In this document: piece after piece, positions 25,464-35,752 of the stretch
Layout of the letters: every line of letters begins with the position of its first letter
How positions within the stretch are numbered: the stretch's first letter is position 1
Assembly: GCA_041399155.1 (NCBI GenBank)
Contig: JAWKTI010000002.1
Location: 496,001 to 560,000 of the forward strand
Direction of reading: 5' to 3'
DNA length: 64,000 nucleotides
Source: Zavarzinella sp.
GTDB taxonomy: Bacteria > Planctomycetota > Planctomycetia > Gemmatales > Gemmataceae
Notes under the pieces: model-generated
Databases searched by the model: none
What the model was told of the DNA's origin: nothing
The model's input: only the letters and a program-made list of their open reading frames with translations
Translations under genes and position numbers: made by a program

Positions 25464-26108
25464 TTACTCTCGATGGTTCAATTTGCGTACAAGAGCCTCA
25501 ATCGCAGCCAAGTTGTCATTATATTCCTGTTCGGCATTTGCAGAACTTGGGGAACGGATGCCATCAAACACCCCACGAACGACACCAGCATGATCCACCA
25601 CCATTAATTTGGTGCTGTGATCATATTCTTCACCCGGCTTGGCATTGGGCACCCGATCGGCATGAATATGAAAGCCTTCATCCAGTAATTTCTGGATTGT
25701 TTCCTCTTTGCCTGTTAAAAAGAGCCAGCGATCAGCGTCAGCTCGAAAATTTTCCGCGTACTTCTTCAGTTCTTCTGGCTGATCCCGCACTGGATCGACG
25801 GTAAAAGTTACCAATCGAAAAGCGGATACATCTTTCAATTTGGTTTGCAGTTGTGCCATTGTTGCTGAAACCTGTGGGCATGGGCCAGTACAGCGGGTAA
25901 AGACAAACCCAGCCAGCCAGATTTTACCTCGCAAATCTTCTCGAGTGACCTGCTTGCCACTCCGCTCTGTCAGGGTGAAGGCGGGCACGATATAACCAGG
26001 ATCTTCTCGTGGAGGCAACGAACTGGCAGTTCGTGGCGAGGTGTCGTCACAACTGATGAGAAATAAAAATCCCACGATCAGTGGCGGGATCAGTAACCGA
26101 TTCAACAA
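25464..26108 (-). CDS. SCO1/SenC-type lipoprotein
   Basis: 214 residues, a lipoprotein by its N-terminus (lipobox LISC, Cys about 19). Thioredoxin-like fold with the copper-binding FTRCTGPCP (C-x3-C) and a His in EYDHSTKLMVVDHAG. Family members deliver copper to the CuA site of cytochrome oxidase or act as thiol reductases. It ends 20 nt from the convergent cyclase gene and lies just downstream of a cytochrome-type DUF1549 protein. Confidence 0.9.
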   Translation of the reverse strand: MLNRLLIPPLIVGFLFLISCDDTSPRTASSLPPREDPGYIVPAFTLTERSGKQVTREDLRGKIWLAGFVFTRCTGPCPQVSATMAQLQTKLKDVSAFRLVTFTVDPVRDQPEELKKYAENFRADADRWLFLTGKEETIQKLLDEGFHIHADRVPNAKPGEEYDHSTKLMVVDHAGVVRGVFDGIRSPSSANAEQEYNDNLAAIEALVRKLNHRE

Positions 26109-26137
26109 CAGATTTCTCCTGATAATAGATGCATACC

Positions 26138-28384
26138 TTATTCTCTTGTGACGAATTCATCGAGATTGAATAAGACCCGTGCCAGCAAAAACCGTGCTCC
26201 AAGTTCAACAGATTCTGGTGTGATCGTTTTCTGTTCCAGCAATTCAGTCAATTTTGTCTGATCGCTGGAAAGCATTTGCTGTGCAGAAGTGTAAAACCGA
26301 TCCAGCCGAGTTAATTCTGCTGCCGTGGGAGAGCGACCCAGCACGCTGGCAAACATTGTGGGAATCAGCACCGATCGATCACTGGTGGTGAGAGTCCTCG
26401 CTAGCGCATGAGCGGCTTCAACAAAAACACGGTCATTTAACAGGGTCAGCGCCTGCAGGGGAGTATTGGATCGCTCTCGTTTGATGGCACAAACGTTCCC
26501 ATCCGGACTGTCGAAGGTCATCAGCATTGGATACGGGCTGGTCCGTTGAAACCAGATGTATAGCCCACGCTGGTACCGTTCAGCGCCACGAGATTCTACC
26601 CATCGGGCACTGTTGGCGTAGGTCAGTTCCGAAATCCCAGGTGGTTGGGGTGGGCGGATGCTGGGTCCACCGATCTGCTGAGATAGCAGCCCGGAAGATC
26701 GCAGTGCATTATCCCGTAATAATTCTGCCGGCAAGCGGACACGGGATTGACGAGCCAGGAGTCGGTTATCTGGATCAATTGCCGTCAGATCTGGTCGCAC
26801 CGCTGAACTTTGCTGATAAGTGCTTGAAAGTACGATCAGCCGTTGCAGTTTTTTCATTGAATCGGCGTTTCGCAATAAATAATCAGCCAGGTAATCAAGT
26901 AACTCCGGGTGGGATGGTTTTTCCCCACGAAGGCCAAAATCGTCTGTTGTTGCAACAATGCCCCTCCCAAACAACTTGGACCAGATCCAGTTCACCAGTA
27001 CGCGACGGGAAAGGGGATTATTTTTTGAGATAATCCAGTTTGCAAGGTCCAATCGTGTCTGCGGTTGTTTTTCGGCAGGTGGAAGGATTTTTGGTGTGCC
27101 CGGAACCACTTCAACTCCTTTCCGGAGAAAATCACCCCGAATCAACAGGTGGGTGGGACGCGATTTGCCCATTGCTAAGGTGGGTGCCAGTGGATTGGGT
27201 GTTTTCTTATTTGCAGGTGGGGGCAATTTACCCAACAACGGTGATGTGGGGGCGGGAAGATCTTTTTCCACATCGTGATTAAAAAATGCAAATAATTGGT
27301 AGTACTCCCGCTGCGAAACAGGGTCATACTTGTGGTCGTGGCACTGGCAACACGCCATCGTCAAACCCAGAAACACCGTTGCAGTGGTATTGACGCGATC
27401 AACGACGGCTGCAACGCGAAATTCTTCCTGATCGACCCCGCCTTCTTTGTTAGTGAGGGTATTCCGATGGAAGCCCGTTGCAATCTGGTGCTGAATTGAA
27501 CCACCAGGAATCAAATCACCAGCAAGTTGGTGGGTGACAAACTTGTCATATGGCAGGTCATTATTCAGTGCATCAATCAACCAATCGCGGAAACGCCAGG
27601 CCCACGGTCGTCCGGTATCTTTTTCGTATCCGTCCGAATCAGCATAGCGGGCAGCATCCAGCCAGTGTCTGGCCCACTTTTCACCATAATGGGGAGATGC
27701 CAACAGGGAATCCACAAAGTGCTCGTAAGCGAGAGGCCCATATCGTTCCTGGAAGGCGGCAATTTCCTGTTCAGTGGGAGTAAATCCCACCAGATCCAGC
27801 GAAACACGCCGAAAAAGAGTTGCATCGTTGGCACGAGGCGATGGTTGTATCTGCTGTGATTCTAATTTCGCAAGAACAAACGAATCGATTTCATTTTGTA
27901 CCCACGCTTGTTGCCGCACAACAGGTGGGGGAACTGCTTTCACTGGTTGAAATGCCCAGTGGTTGGATTTAGAGGCACTTGCGGCATTCTTGGAAACCGT
28001 ATCATCCCAGGCGGAACCCTGATCAATCCACGCACGCAGGATACCGATTTCTTTCGCCGATAGTGCGGGTCCTTCTGGGGGCATTTTGCTATCCGCATCT
28101 TGCCCTGCAACAAGATGAATCAGTCTGCTTTCACTGCTTTTGTTCGGTACATAAACCTTCCCTGTATCCCCACCAGCGTTCACAGATTCGCGAGTTTGCA
28201 GCGAAAACCCACCAGACTGCTTCGCTGCGTGGTGGCATTTGATGCAGTGTTGTTGAAAGATTGGCCAGACATCGCTGGCAAAATCTACCTTGCTGGTGCT
28301 GGCAGTTGGCAGTTTTGGAAGTGGCTTTTCTTCCGCCCAACTGCAGCAGATCACTGTGAGTACGCAAATCAGGGAGAGTTTCAT
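26138..28384 (-). CDS. Planctomycete cytochrome c (PSCyt1)-DUF1549-DUF1553 protein
   Basis: 748-residue secreted protein. A signal peptide is followed by a PSCyt1 domain with a heme-binding CIKCHH (about residue 47), a DUF1549 domain including CCQCHDHKYDP, and a DUF1553 domain toward the end (NPLSRRVLVNWIW, LFGRGIV). The ATG at 28384 is selected because AAGGAT precedes it and a clean signal peptide results. The role of this planctomycete-specific family is unknown, with redox coupling to polymer breakdown often supposed. It lies 51 nt after yifB on the same strand. Confidence 0.9.
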   Translation of the reverse strand: MKLSLICVLTVICCSWAEEKPLPKLPTASTSKVDFASDVWPIFQQHCIKCHHAAKQSGGFSLQTRESVNAGGDTGKVYVPNKSSESRLIHLVAGQDADSKMPPEGPALSAKEIGILRAWIDQGSAWDDTVSKNAASASKSNHWAFQPVKAVPPPVVRQQAWVQNEIDSFVLAKLESQQIQPSPRANDATLFRRVSLDLVGFTPTEQEIAAFQERYGPLAYEHFVDSLLASPHYGEKWARHWLDAARYADSDGYEKDTGRPWAWRFRDWLIDALNNDLPYDKFVTHQLAGDLIPGGSIQHQIATGFHRNTLTNKEGGVDQEEFRVAAVVDRVNTTATVFLGLTMACCQCHDHKYDPVSQREYYQLFAFFNHDVEKDLPAPTSPLLGKLPPPANKKTPNPLAPTLAMGKSRPTHLLIRGDFLRKGVEVVPGTPKILPPAEKQPQTRLDLANWIISKNNPLSRRVLVNWIWSKLFGRGIVATTDDFGLRGEKPSHPELLDYLADYLLRNADSMKKLQRLIVLSSTYQQSSAVRPDLTAIDPDNRLLARQSRVRLPAELLRDNALRSSGLLSQQIGGPSIRPPQPPGISELTYANSARWVESRGAERYQRGLYIWFQRTSPYPMLMTFDSPDGNVCAIKRERSNTPLQALTLLNDRVFVEAAHALARTLTTSDRSVLIPTMFASVLGRSPTAAELTRLDRFYTSAQQMLSSDQTKLTELLEQKTITPESVELGARFLLARVLFNLDEFVTRE

Positions 28385-28435
28385 ACCACAATCCTTATCG
28401 TAAAGTTCGCACCTGTGCCAGCGAAGATAGAACAA

Positions 28436-29974
28436 TCAACGTTGCCATAATCGTCGATCCAGGGTGCGGTAACTGATTGCTTCGGCAATATGGGCAGATG
28501 TAATGTTGTCACTGTCTTCCAGGTCTGCAATCGTTCTGGCAAGACGCAAAATTCGATCGTGGGCACGCGCTGATAATCCCAGTTGTTCCATTGCAGTCTG
28601 AAGGATCGTTTTTCCTTCTTCATCCAGTACGCAGTATTTGCGTAACTGCTTGGTATTCATCCGCGAATTGGTGATGCTGGAGCCAAGTCCGAAACGTTTT
28701 TCCTGCACTTCACGCGAACGATCCACACTTTCCCGCATCACTTCACTTTTTGTGCCATCCGCCTGTGCCGACAGTTCACCAAAGGCAACAGCAGGCACTT
28801 CAATGTGAATATCGATTCGATCCAGCAGAGGACCACTGATCCTGCCCATATATTTTTCGATCTGGATCGGTGAACATTTACAGACATGTTTCGGATCGCC
28901 CATATATCCACATGGACAGGGATTCATGCTGGCAACCAGAAGAAAATTTGCTGGAAAGGTGCTGGAATTTAATGCACGTGAAATCGTCACCTTTCCTTCT
29001 TCCAGTGGTTGCCTTAACACTTCAAGGCTACGGCGGTTAAATTCCGGCAGTTCGTCGAGAAAAAGTACCCCATGGTGGGCCAATGATATCTCGCCTGGGC
29101 CGGGTACATGGCCACCCCCCACCATTCCTGCATCGCTGATCGTATGGTGAGGCGACCGGAACGGTCTGGCAGTTAACAGAGATTCACCTGCAGGCAGTCT
29201 GCCAATGGCACTGTAGATTCGTGTGGTTTCCAGACTTTCATTCGGTGTCAGTGGGGGTAAGATTGTTGCCAGGCGTCTGGCAAGCATGGTTTTCCCTGTA
29301 CCAGGGGAACCGATCATCAGGACATTGTGAAAGCCCGCAGCAGCTACCACCAGTGCTCGCTTTGCAGATTCCTGCCCACGCACATCAGAAAAATCGACAT
29401 CATACCGATTCAGTTTCGGTGTGATATCTCCCATGCCACTTGGTGTGGGTTCAAAGGGAATTTTGCCTGTAATCAGCCCCACTGCATCGTTCAGTGCGGT
29501 AAAGCCAAACACTTCCACTTCTGGAACCACGGCAGCTTCACGGGCATTTGCCGCAGGAACGATCAATTTGCGAATCCCACGATCTCTGCAAGTGATCGCC
29601 ATGGAAAGGGCACCTTTGATTGGTCTCAGCCCACCATCGAGCGAAAGTTCGCCAATACAGGCATATTGCTCCAGATCTTCCGGGCGAATTTGCCGCGTTG
29701 CTACCAGCAGGCCAAGCGCAATCGGTAAATCGAAGGCACTTGCTTCTTTTCTTAAATCTCCAGGTGCCAGATTGATGATGGTACGGCCTTCTGGCAGATG
29801 GAAATCCAGATTGCAGAGTGCCCGTTCGATCCGATGCACGCTTTCACGCACGGCAGCTTCCGGTAACCCAACAAGCACAGTTTTGGGCATCGACGAGGGT
29901 GTGTTATCAACCTCGATTTCAACAGGAACGGCATCAATGCCCACCAAAGCAAATGTATTTAGTTTGGCAAGCAT
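28436..29974 (-). CDS. YifB/ComM family Mg-chelatase-like AAA+ ATPase
   Basis: 512 residues. An N-terminal Lon-protease-like domain (MLAKLNTFALVGIDAVPVEIE, VGLPEAAVRES) precedes a MCM/Mg-chelatase AAA+ module with Walker A GSPGTGKTMLA, Walker B LFLDELPEF, and a Cys-rich CPCGYMGDPKHVCKC loop. ComM acts as a branch-migration helicase during integration of transforming DNA. The family is widespread, so competence cannot be inferred from this gene alone. Confidence 0.93.
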   Translation of the reverse strand: MLAKLNTFALVGIDAVPVEIEVDNTPSSMPKTVLVGLPEAAVRESVHRIERALCNLDFHLPEGRTIINLAPGDLRKEASAFDLPIALGLLVATRQIRPEDLEQYACIGELSLDGGLRPIKGALSMAITCRDRGIRKLIVPAANAREAAVVPEVEVFGFTALNDAVGLITGKIPFEPTPSGMGDITPKLNRYDVDFSDVRGQESAKRALVVAAAGFHNVLMIGSPGTGKTMLARRLATILPPLTPNESLETTRIYSAIGRLPAGESLLTARPFRSPHHTISDAGMVGGGHVPGPGEISLAHHGVLFLDELPEFNRRSLEVLRQPLEEGKVTISRALNSSTFPANFLLVASMNPCPCGYMGDPKHVCKCSPIQIEKYMGRISGPLLDRIDIHIEVPAVAFGELSAQADGTKSEVMRESVDRSREVQEKRFGLGSSITNSRMNTKQLRKYCVLDEEGKTILQTAMEQLGLSARAHDRILRLARTIADLEDSDNITSAHIAEAISYRTLDRRLWQR

Positions 29975-30067
29975 AACATTACCGCGTGCTGAGATAATTG
30001 TGGAGACATGAAACTATTGTAGCAAACATTGTTTCTCTGTTGGCGGGTTTCAGCGTGTCATTCATTG

Positions 30068-33000
30068 TTACGGGCGGTAGATCATTTCTGGAGACATCAG
30101 CATGGTCCAGAGCACATCTTCCAGCTTTTCCCGCCAGGGTGCTGTCAGTTTATTCGTTGGTGGATCTCCCCTGCGTGCCTCTCCTTCTTCCTGTAGTTTC
30201 AACGTGGTGGCATCGGGGTGTAAGTGATTCGACCAGGAGACAAACGGTTTGGGTTTCCGCACCTGGGCTTGTGAGGCAGGGGTTGCCACCATCCTGCTGG
30301 TAAAGCCATCCTGTAGATATTCCCCCAATTGCGCTCGTTCGGCAGCAGTTGCAGACCGCGTGAACAGTCGCTGATGCAGTGCCTCCACAAAATCTTCTGC
30401 AGATTTGGCTTCGATTGCCATTTGTGTAATTTGATGATCATCGCTTAAGCGTGTCAGCCAGGTCATCATTGTACCATTTGCCAGAATTGCCGGTTGAATG
30501 ACGTTGGTATCCGCATCTCGAATGGTGATCGGGTCTTGCCGGGCCCCACGCCAGCCAAAAGCAGTAAGCACATCGGCAACGGCCTGCACGCGGGGAAGTG
30601 CCAGACTGGGTCTGTCCCGTTCATTGGAGGTGGAAGTCAACATCCAGGAACGAGTGGGCACACCCAGCGAAATTGAATTTCGCACATCGCGTCGCCCATC
30701 GATATCCAGACTTACTTCCTCAGTAGGGAAAGACTTTCCTGCAGCATGGAACAAGGAATCGACGATTTGTTCCGCCTGCAATCGCACGCGGGCAGGTGCC
30801 GTAAACAATGGGGATGGCTTGGTCAGTGCGGGATCAATCTGCCGCTGATATGCATGCGAATTGAAAATCAGGCGAGCGATATGTTTGGTGTCGTAGCCGC
30901 TGCGGACAAATTCCCGCCCTAACCACTGCAATAATTCCGGGTGACTTGGCTGGGATTTCTCCCAGTCATCAACTGTTTCCACAATCCCACGACCCATGAA
31001 ACGCTGCCAGATACGGTTGGCCATTACCTGGGCAAATCGCTCATTCTGTGGTGCTGTCAGCCAGCGTGCCAGGTACTCTCTTGGTAGTGCATTTTTCTCG
31101 GCATCCAGCGCAGGAGCCTCAAAAATTGTGGTAAACGGCCATGCAGGTGCTACCGTTGTGCCTGGCTTCAAAGTGACCTGAATTAGTGGCTTTCGCTGTA
31201 ATCCATGGAAAGCATCCAGCGGCACACTACTGCTGGCGGGCAGCTTGATCGGTTTGGTCTGCAGCAGTGCCGCAAGTTGAAACAGCTCTTCTTGTGTAGA
31301 ACGGTGTCCGGGTGCATCGTGGCAGCGGGCACATTTCATCTGCACACCCATGAAGGCATTGGCAACAATCATCGCCTTGGCAGCCATTGGCACATCATTC
31401 TGAGAAGCAATGCCAAACCCAGCAGGCCCACCAAAGCGTTCGCTTCCTTCCATGCGGATCAATTCCGTAACGAATAGATCCATTGGTTTGTTATCAAGCA
31501 GCGATTCGTAGATCCACCAGCGAAATGGCCCCGTGTTATTTAACGTGGGGTTAAGAATATTTGGATTTTCGGCCAGTACATCTAACCAGTAACCCATCCA
31601 CTGATCAGCCCACCTGGGGTCTGAAAGTCGCTTTTCAATCCAGCGTTGGCGTTTATTCGGTTGGTGGTCTGCCTGAAACTCAGCAATTTCTGCCAGAGTG
31701 GGTACCACGCCAACCGTATCCAGAGATAATCGGCGCAGGAAAGTCAGATCATCGGTCAGATCGGTTAGTTCAAAGCGGTTCACATCCAGGTCTGGCCATG
31801 TCGCACCTTGCTTGATCCAGGCAGTGATTAATTCAATTTCTTTGGGCGATAATTTCTCACCTTTTGGTGGCATTACTAACGAGGAATCATTACTGTTGAC
31901 ACGCGACAACAATGCACTTGTTTCCGGTTTCCCAGGCGAAATCGCAGCACCTTCGTCATTGCCACCATGCATTGCATGCTTGAGAGAATCGAGCCGTAGC
32001 CCACCCTTGGCATTACTGCCTGCGTGGCACCCATAACACTTCTGTTGCAGAATCGGTGCGATCGACCGATAGAAATCCACATTACCAGCTACAACCTGTT
32101 GTTGCTGATTTTTAACCGTAACAATTTTAAGTGCCAGGAAGTGATCAATTGCATTGTTTGCAGGATAACCAGCCAGCAACTTAGGAATTGCCGGTTCTGG
32201 TGTGCTTTCCAGCCATTGCCGTGCCGCTTCTCGGCGGGCTTTCCATTCCTCAGCAAATTGCGTGCGGAGTTTTGCACGTGCTGCAGCATCCATTTCCATC
32301 AGCATTTGTTGCTGACCTCGATCATACTCATGCCAGCCAGCATCGTTGTAGCTGATCTCTTGTTCCGTGGGGGTCAGCAGTTGCCAGCGATCGGTGCCTT
32401 CGAAAGATATGGCTACCACAGTTTCGCCCATTTCCGGGCGACGATTCAGCTTGCCAACATATCCCCCCACAATCGTTTCCAGCACAAATAACTGCTTCTT
32501 ACCAGTCGACTGCAATTCCATCCAGCTTTCGCTGTTTCCTGGCGGGGCAAAGCGAAAATCTGGCCCAAGGTTCAGGTAACTATCAGGTAACTTGATCGTA
32601 CCGTGCCCAGAAGAATCTTCTTTGGGAAATGGATTGGACATGACCAGTTTACCATCCACATACAAACGTGCTGCACCGCGCCCGCGCAAGAGCAGGCGGT
32701 GATTCCCTGGCGGTAACTGGATCATACTTGCAGCGCGAAACAGGAACGGATTGGCACGGTCGGCCCGCACCCCCGTTGAGGTATATTTCTGCGGGTAACC
32801 GGAAAAGCCAAAGTGGGTCGTTTCGTACTTTTCATTAGGCTTCAATTGTTCATCCGGCCAGGCATTTCGTGTGGGCATGCCATCTTCACACAGATGCACC
32901 AATACTTTGCCATCAGGAATATCCTGTGGTTTCAAAATTGGTACTGGTGGCTGCATCTGAAATCGCTCTTTCAATACTGCATCAGGTACTGCTTCTCGCC

Positions 33001-33769
33001 ACACCATCACATCATCAAGCCATCCTTTGAATGTATTGCCAGCACCACCACCGTTGCCAGTTCCCAGCATCAGCTTATCGCCATCCTCTACTGGCGGTGC
33101 GGCGGTTTCACCTGCCATGTCCCATTTGCCACGTACTACCTGACCATCGATGAATCCTTTGATGGTTTTTGGTTTGCCGAAGGTATACGTAATAGCCACG
33201 TGGTGCCAGCCGGACGTGCCAAAACCCTGGTCGCTGGTCCAACGATGCCACTGGGCAGGCGTTTCTTTCGTGGGGGCAGATGAAAACAAAAAACTGATAG
33301 CAGTGTGCTGGGGTGTCTGGTGCAAACGCAATGCATAATTCTGATTGATAGTGGGAAAACCTTTCTGCAGCGTTCTACCTTTACCAATCAAATAAGCGTA
33401 AGAATTCTGCGGCAGACTTTGAACCTTAACCCAGCATTCCATCGTGATGGAATCACCATTGGAAAAACGCAACTGCTGATCTGGCAATGCACTGTCTTCC
33501 AGCACAATTGGCTGTTTGCCAAACTCGCCCGCCATGTTGGTGGCAGGGTAATTGGGGTAAACAGGCAATCGCGGCCCCGCACCACGTGGGAAATTGGCGG
33601 GCACACCTTTTTCCTTGGGATCGTCAAATGTCCAATGCAGAATTGGCTGGCTTTTGGGACTACCAGAGTCGTTATTAGGCTGGGCATGGACCGTGGGAAA
33701 TGAACCAAAACTGATCAGCCCAAGCAGCGTGAAAAGTGTAGCGTTTAATTTTGACATGACTTTTACCAT
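30068..33769 (-). CDS. Giant secreted LamG-PSCyt1-DUF1549-DUF1553 protein
   Basis: 1233 residues. Signal peptide, a LamG/concanavalin-like lectin domain (about 45-260, e.g. ILHWTFDD, WHHVAITYTFG, FKGWLDDVMVW), a middle region with a PA14-like part (LLLRGRGAARLYVDGKLV), the PSCyt1 heme motif CYGCH (about 615), then DUF1549 (CARCHDAPGH) and DUF1553 (RFMGRGIVETVDDW). The carbohydrate-binding modules suggest that the cytochrome acts on bound polymer at the cell surface. A second ATG four codons on is an alternative start. Confidence 0.9.
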   Translation of the reverse strand: MVKVMSKLNATLFTLLGLISFGSFPTVHAQPNNDSGSPKSQPILHWTFDDPKEKGVPANFPRGAGPRLPVYPNYPATNMAGEFGKQPIVLEDSALPDQQLRFSNGDSITMECWVKVQSLPQNSYAYLIGKGRTLQKGFPTINQNYALRLHQTPQHTAISFLFSSAPTKETPAQWHRWTSDQGFGTSGWHHVAITYTFGKPKTIKGFIDGQVVRGKWDMAGETAAPPVEDGDKLMLGTGNGGGAGNTFKGWLDDVMVWREAVPDAVLKERFQMQPPVPILKPQDIPDGKVLVHLCEDGMPTRNAWPDEQLKPNEKYETTHFGFSGYPQKYTSTGVRADRANPFLFRAASMIQLPPGNHRLLLRGRGAARLYVDGKLVMSNPFPKEDSSGHGTIKLPDSYLNLGPDFRFAPPGNSESWMELQSTGKKQLFVLETIVGGYVGKLNRRPEMGETVVAISFEGTDRWQLLTPTEQEISYNDAGWHEYDRGQQQMLMEMDAAARAKLRTQFAEEWKARREAARQWLESTPEPAIPKLLAGYPANNAIDHFLALKIVTVKNQQQQVVAGNVDFYRSIAPILQQKCYGCHAGSNAKGGLRLDSLKHAMHGGNDEGAAISPGKPETSALLSRVNSNDSSLVMPPKGEKLSPKEIELITAWIKQGATWPDLDVNRFELTDLTDDLTFLRRLSLDTVGVVPTLAEIAEFQADHQPNKRQRWIEKRLSDPRWADQWMGYWLDVLAENPNILNPTLNNTGPFRWWIYESLLDNKPMDLFVTELIRMEGSERFGGPAGFGIASQNDVPMAAKAMIVANAFMGVQMKCARCHDAPGHRSTQEELFQLAALLQTKPIKLPASSSVPLDAFHGLQRKPLIQVTLKPGTTVAPAWPFTTIFEAPALDAEKNALPREYLARWLTAPQNERFAQVMANRIWQRFMGRGIVETVDDWEKSQPSHPELLQWLGREFVRSGYDTKHIARLIFNSHAYQRQIDPALTKPSPLFTAPARVRLQAEQIVDSLFHAAGKSFPTEEVSLDIDGRRDVRNSISLGVPTRSWMLTSTSNERDRPSLALPRVQAVADVLTAFGWRGARQDPITIRDADTNVIQPAILANGTMMTWLTRLSDDHQITQMAIEAKSAEDFVEALHQRLFTRSATAAERAQLGEYLQDGFTSRMVATPASQAQVRKPKPFVSWSNHLHPDATTLKLQEEGEARRGDPPTNKLTAPWREKLEDVLWTMLMSPEMIYRP

Positions 33770-33851
33770 CTTTCAGTTGAATAGAAGGTACCAGAAGTTG
33801 TGCAGATATACAACTCTCTGGCACGAAAATGTGCGATGAAATAACGCGTAA

Positions 33852-34739
33852 TCAGCTCAATAATCCATAGTTTACCAGGGCCTGTTTCACTTTTGCCTCA
33901 CCATCCGCATCCAATGGATAAAGTGGCAGCCGTACTTCCCCGGTGCCTTTACCAAGCAACTTCAAGGCGGTTTTAACCGGGATCGGGTTCGAGGCAATGC
34001 CCAGCATATCGCGACACAGTGGGAACAGTTTTTTGTGCAGACGAATGGCTTCATCGATATTCCGACTGGCAAATGCCTGTACCATCGCTTTCATATCTTT
34101 GGGCACCAGATTCCCCACCACGGAAACTACGCCACCCCCACCAATACTCATCAGTGGGAGAGTCAGTGAATCGTCGCCGGAAAGAATATTGATGTCGCAC
34201 AGTGTGGCGATTTGTGATGCCTGATCCAACGAACCAGTGGCTTCTTTGACTGCCACCACCGAAGGGTAGCTTTTGTGGATGCGGGCAATCGTTTCCGGCA
34301 GAATGTTCGAACCTGTGCGTCCAGGAATATTGTACAGTACAATTGGCAGGGCAGTTGCTTCGGCCAGTGCTGCAAAATGGCGGAAATAACCTTCCTGATT
34401 CGGTTTGTTGTAATACGGGCCGACAATCAACGCACCATTCGCCCCACATTTTTCTGCTGATTGTGTCAGGCGGATTGCTTCCCGAGTGGAATTCGATCCG
34501 GTTCCAGCCATCACTTTAATGCGACCTGCCGCACGTTCTACCACTGCGGCAATCACTTGTTCGTGCTCCTCATGATCCAGCGTGGGAGATTCTCCAGTGG
34601 TGCCCACGGGTGCCAGGCAGTCTGTGCCCTCTTCTACGTGCCAGTCGACCAGTTCCTGCAATGCAGGAAAATCTACTTTGCCATCCTTGAATGGGGTGAC
34701 AATTGCAACTGTTAGTCCTGAAAAACGTTCCCCACTCAT
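33852..34739 (-). CDS. dapA: 4-Hydroxy-tetrahydrodipicolinate synthase
   Basis: Condenses pyruvate and aspartate semialdehyde on the way to lysine and diaminopimelate. 295 residues. Shows GTTGESPTL, the tyrosine in YYNKPNQEGYFRHF, IVLYNIPGRTGSN, and the Schiff-base lysine in VVAVKEATGS (about 163). Start region AIVTPF is typical. A single gene with no pathway neighbours here. Confidence 0.95.
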   Translation of the reverse strand: MSGERFSGLTVAIVTPFKDGKVDFPALQELVDWHVEEGTDCLAPVGTTGESPTLDHEEHEQVIAAVVERAAGRIKVMAGTGSNSTREAIRLTQSAEKCGANGALIVGPYYNKPNQEGYFRHFAALAEATALPIVLYNIPGRTGSNILPETIARIHKSYPSVVAVKEATGSLDQASQIATLCDINILSGDDSLTLPLMSIGGGGVVSVVGNLVPKDMKAMVQAFASRNIDEAIRLHKKLFPLCRDMLGIASNPIPVKTALKLLGKGTGEVRLPLYPLDADGEAKVKQALVNYGLLS

Positions 34740-34815
34740 ATCCTGATGCTCCCAAATTCCGACAAATGGAATAGTGTTTTTAGAATTTTGTGTTGGCTAG
34801 TCGAGGCCGGATTTT

Positions 34816-35256
34816 TTACTCTTCTACTTCTGGTTCATCCAACTGCATCACATGCAGCATGCCGCGCAGAACTTCACCGTTTAATTCCGATTCATCATCC
34901 GTGAACTGTGCCATCAACAGTAATGAACCACTGGTCATTGGCACGGCACGGATCCATGTGGTGTTGGTCAGGTCGAAGTGAAAGAATTGTGCGTCATAAC
35001 CCACTGCAGGCAGGCCGGAAATCGTATCGATTGCATCGATCACTTCCAGCTTGGGATATTCAGATTTCAGTTCCTGCAACGCCACATCAGCTGTTTCACC
35101 CAGGTCAAACTCTCCTTCGGTGAAACTGACAAGAAGAAAAGCGGTCGATGGGCTTTGAACAAAGGCCGACCACGATTCTTCCCCAGGAGAAATCTCTACC
35201 TGCCAGTTTTCTGGATAGGGAAACCTAACACCCGCATAATTGAATGTGGCTGGCAT
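34816..35256 (-). CDS. Conserved small protein of unknown function
   Basis: 146 residues, no signal peptide. Starts PATFNYAGVRFPYPENWQVEI, an opening seen in PsbP/Mog1-like folds used by type VI or stress proteins, and ends in an acidic tail (LDEPEVEE). A weak relation to such beta-sandwich proteins is possible. No function is assigned. Confidence 0.65.
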   Translation of the reverse strand: MPATFNYAGVRFPYPENWQVEISPGEESWSAFVQSPSTAFLLVSFTEGEFDLGETADVALQELKSEYPKLEVIDAIDTISGLPAVGYDAQFFHFDLTNTTWIRAVPMTSGSLLLMAQFTDDESELNGEVLRGMLHVMQLDEPEVEE

Positions 35257-35748
35257 GGCACAACTCCCACTTCGAATCAGTTCATAATTTGTTATTCTAC
35301 GTAATCATTGACAAACTCCTACGTGCACTCAGAAAACTAATCGGGCGTACATTATATATAACGCAGATCAGTGGAAAAAGTTTCACAAAAATTCAAATTT
35401 TTCAAAAAATAATGGCGAGGTCGAATTGTCTGTGAGTTTTTACTCATATTTTCCATGGTCGCCGCATAAAAATGATACGATTCTCATTAATTAATGCACG
35501 AATTGCAGCACTGATGCTGAACTTTTTCGCACTATTTCAAGAAACTGGTGCAATGCAGGGAACTTATCCCACAGTGATTTCGTCAAAAGGATGAGGATAT
35601 TTTCGTAACACGGCAAATTTGGTTTCTTAAAAACCAAAAAGCTGGGCTACGATAACATGAATACAGACCACGACTCGCCATTTTTCAGCAGAAGCAACAT
35701 GATGAGGCGAGTTTTTTTGAAAGTTGTCGGTTCACAAGGAGAATCACG
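35257..35748. other. Intergenic leader region before the 638-residue DUF1549 gene
   Basis: About 490 bp, A+T-rich in its first half. Near the gene are an inverted repeat followed by a T7 run (35673-35718) and a possible 31-codon reading frame (35657-35752) that ends on the start codon of the DUF1549 gene. No RNA gene recognised. Confidence 0.6.
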
Positions 35749-35752
35749 ATGA
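35657..35752 (+). CDS. Possible 31-codon leader ORF overlapping the downstream start (TGA within ATGA)
   Basis: Begins ATG AAT ACA GAC and ends TGA at 35750-35752, overlapping the ATG at 35749. The AAGGAG of the main gene lies in its last codons. The geometry would allow translational coupling or attenuation with the 35673-35718 hairpin. It has no good ribosome-binding site of its own, so it may be chance. Confidence 0.25.
   Translation: MNTDHDSPFFSRSNMMRRVFLKVVGSQGESR
35673..35718 (+). terminator. Terminator-like inverted repeat plus T7, possible attenuator
   Basis: ACTCGCC (35673-35679) pairs with GGCGAGT (35706-35712), followed at once by a T run to 35718. The loop is 26 nt, long for an intrinsic terminator. 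It lies about 30 nt before the DUF1549 start on the coding strand, so it could attenuate that gene. Confidence 0.4.
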
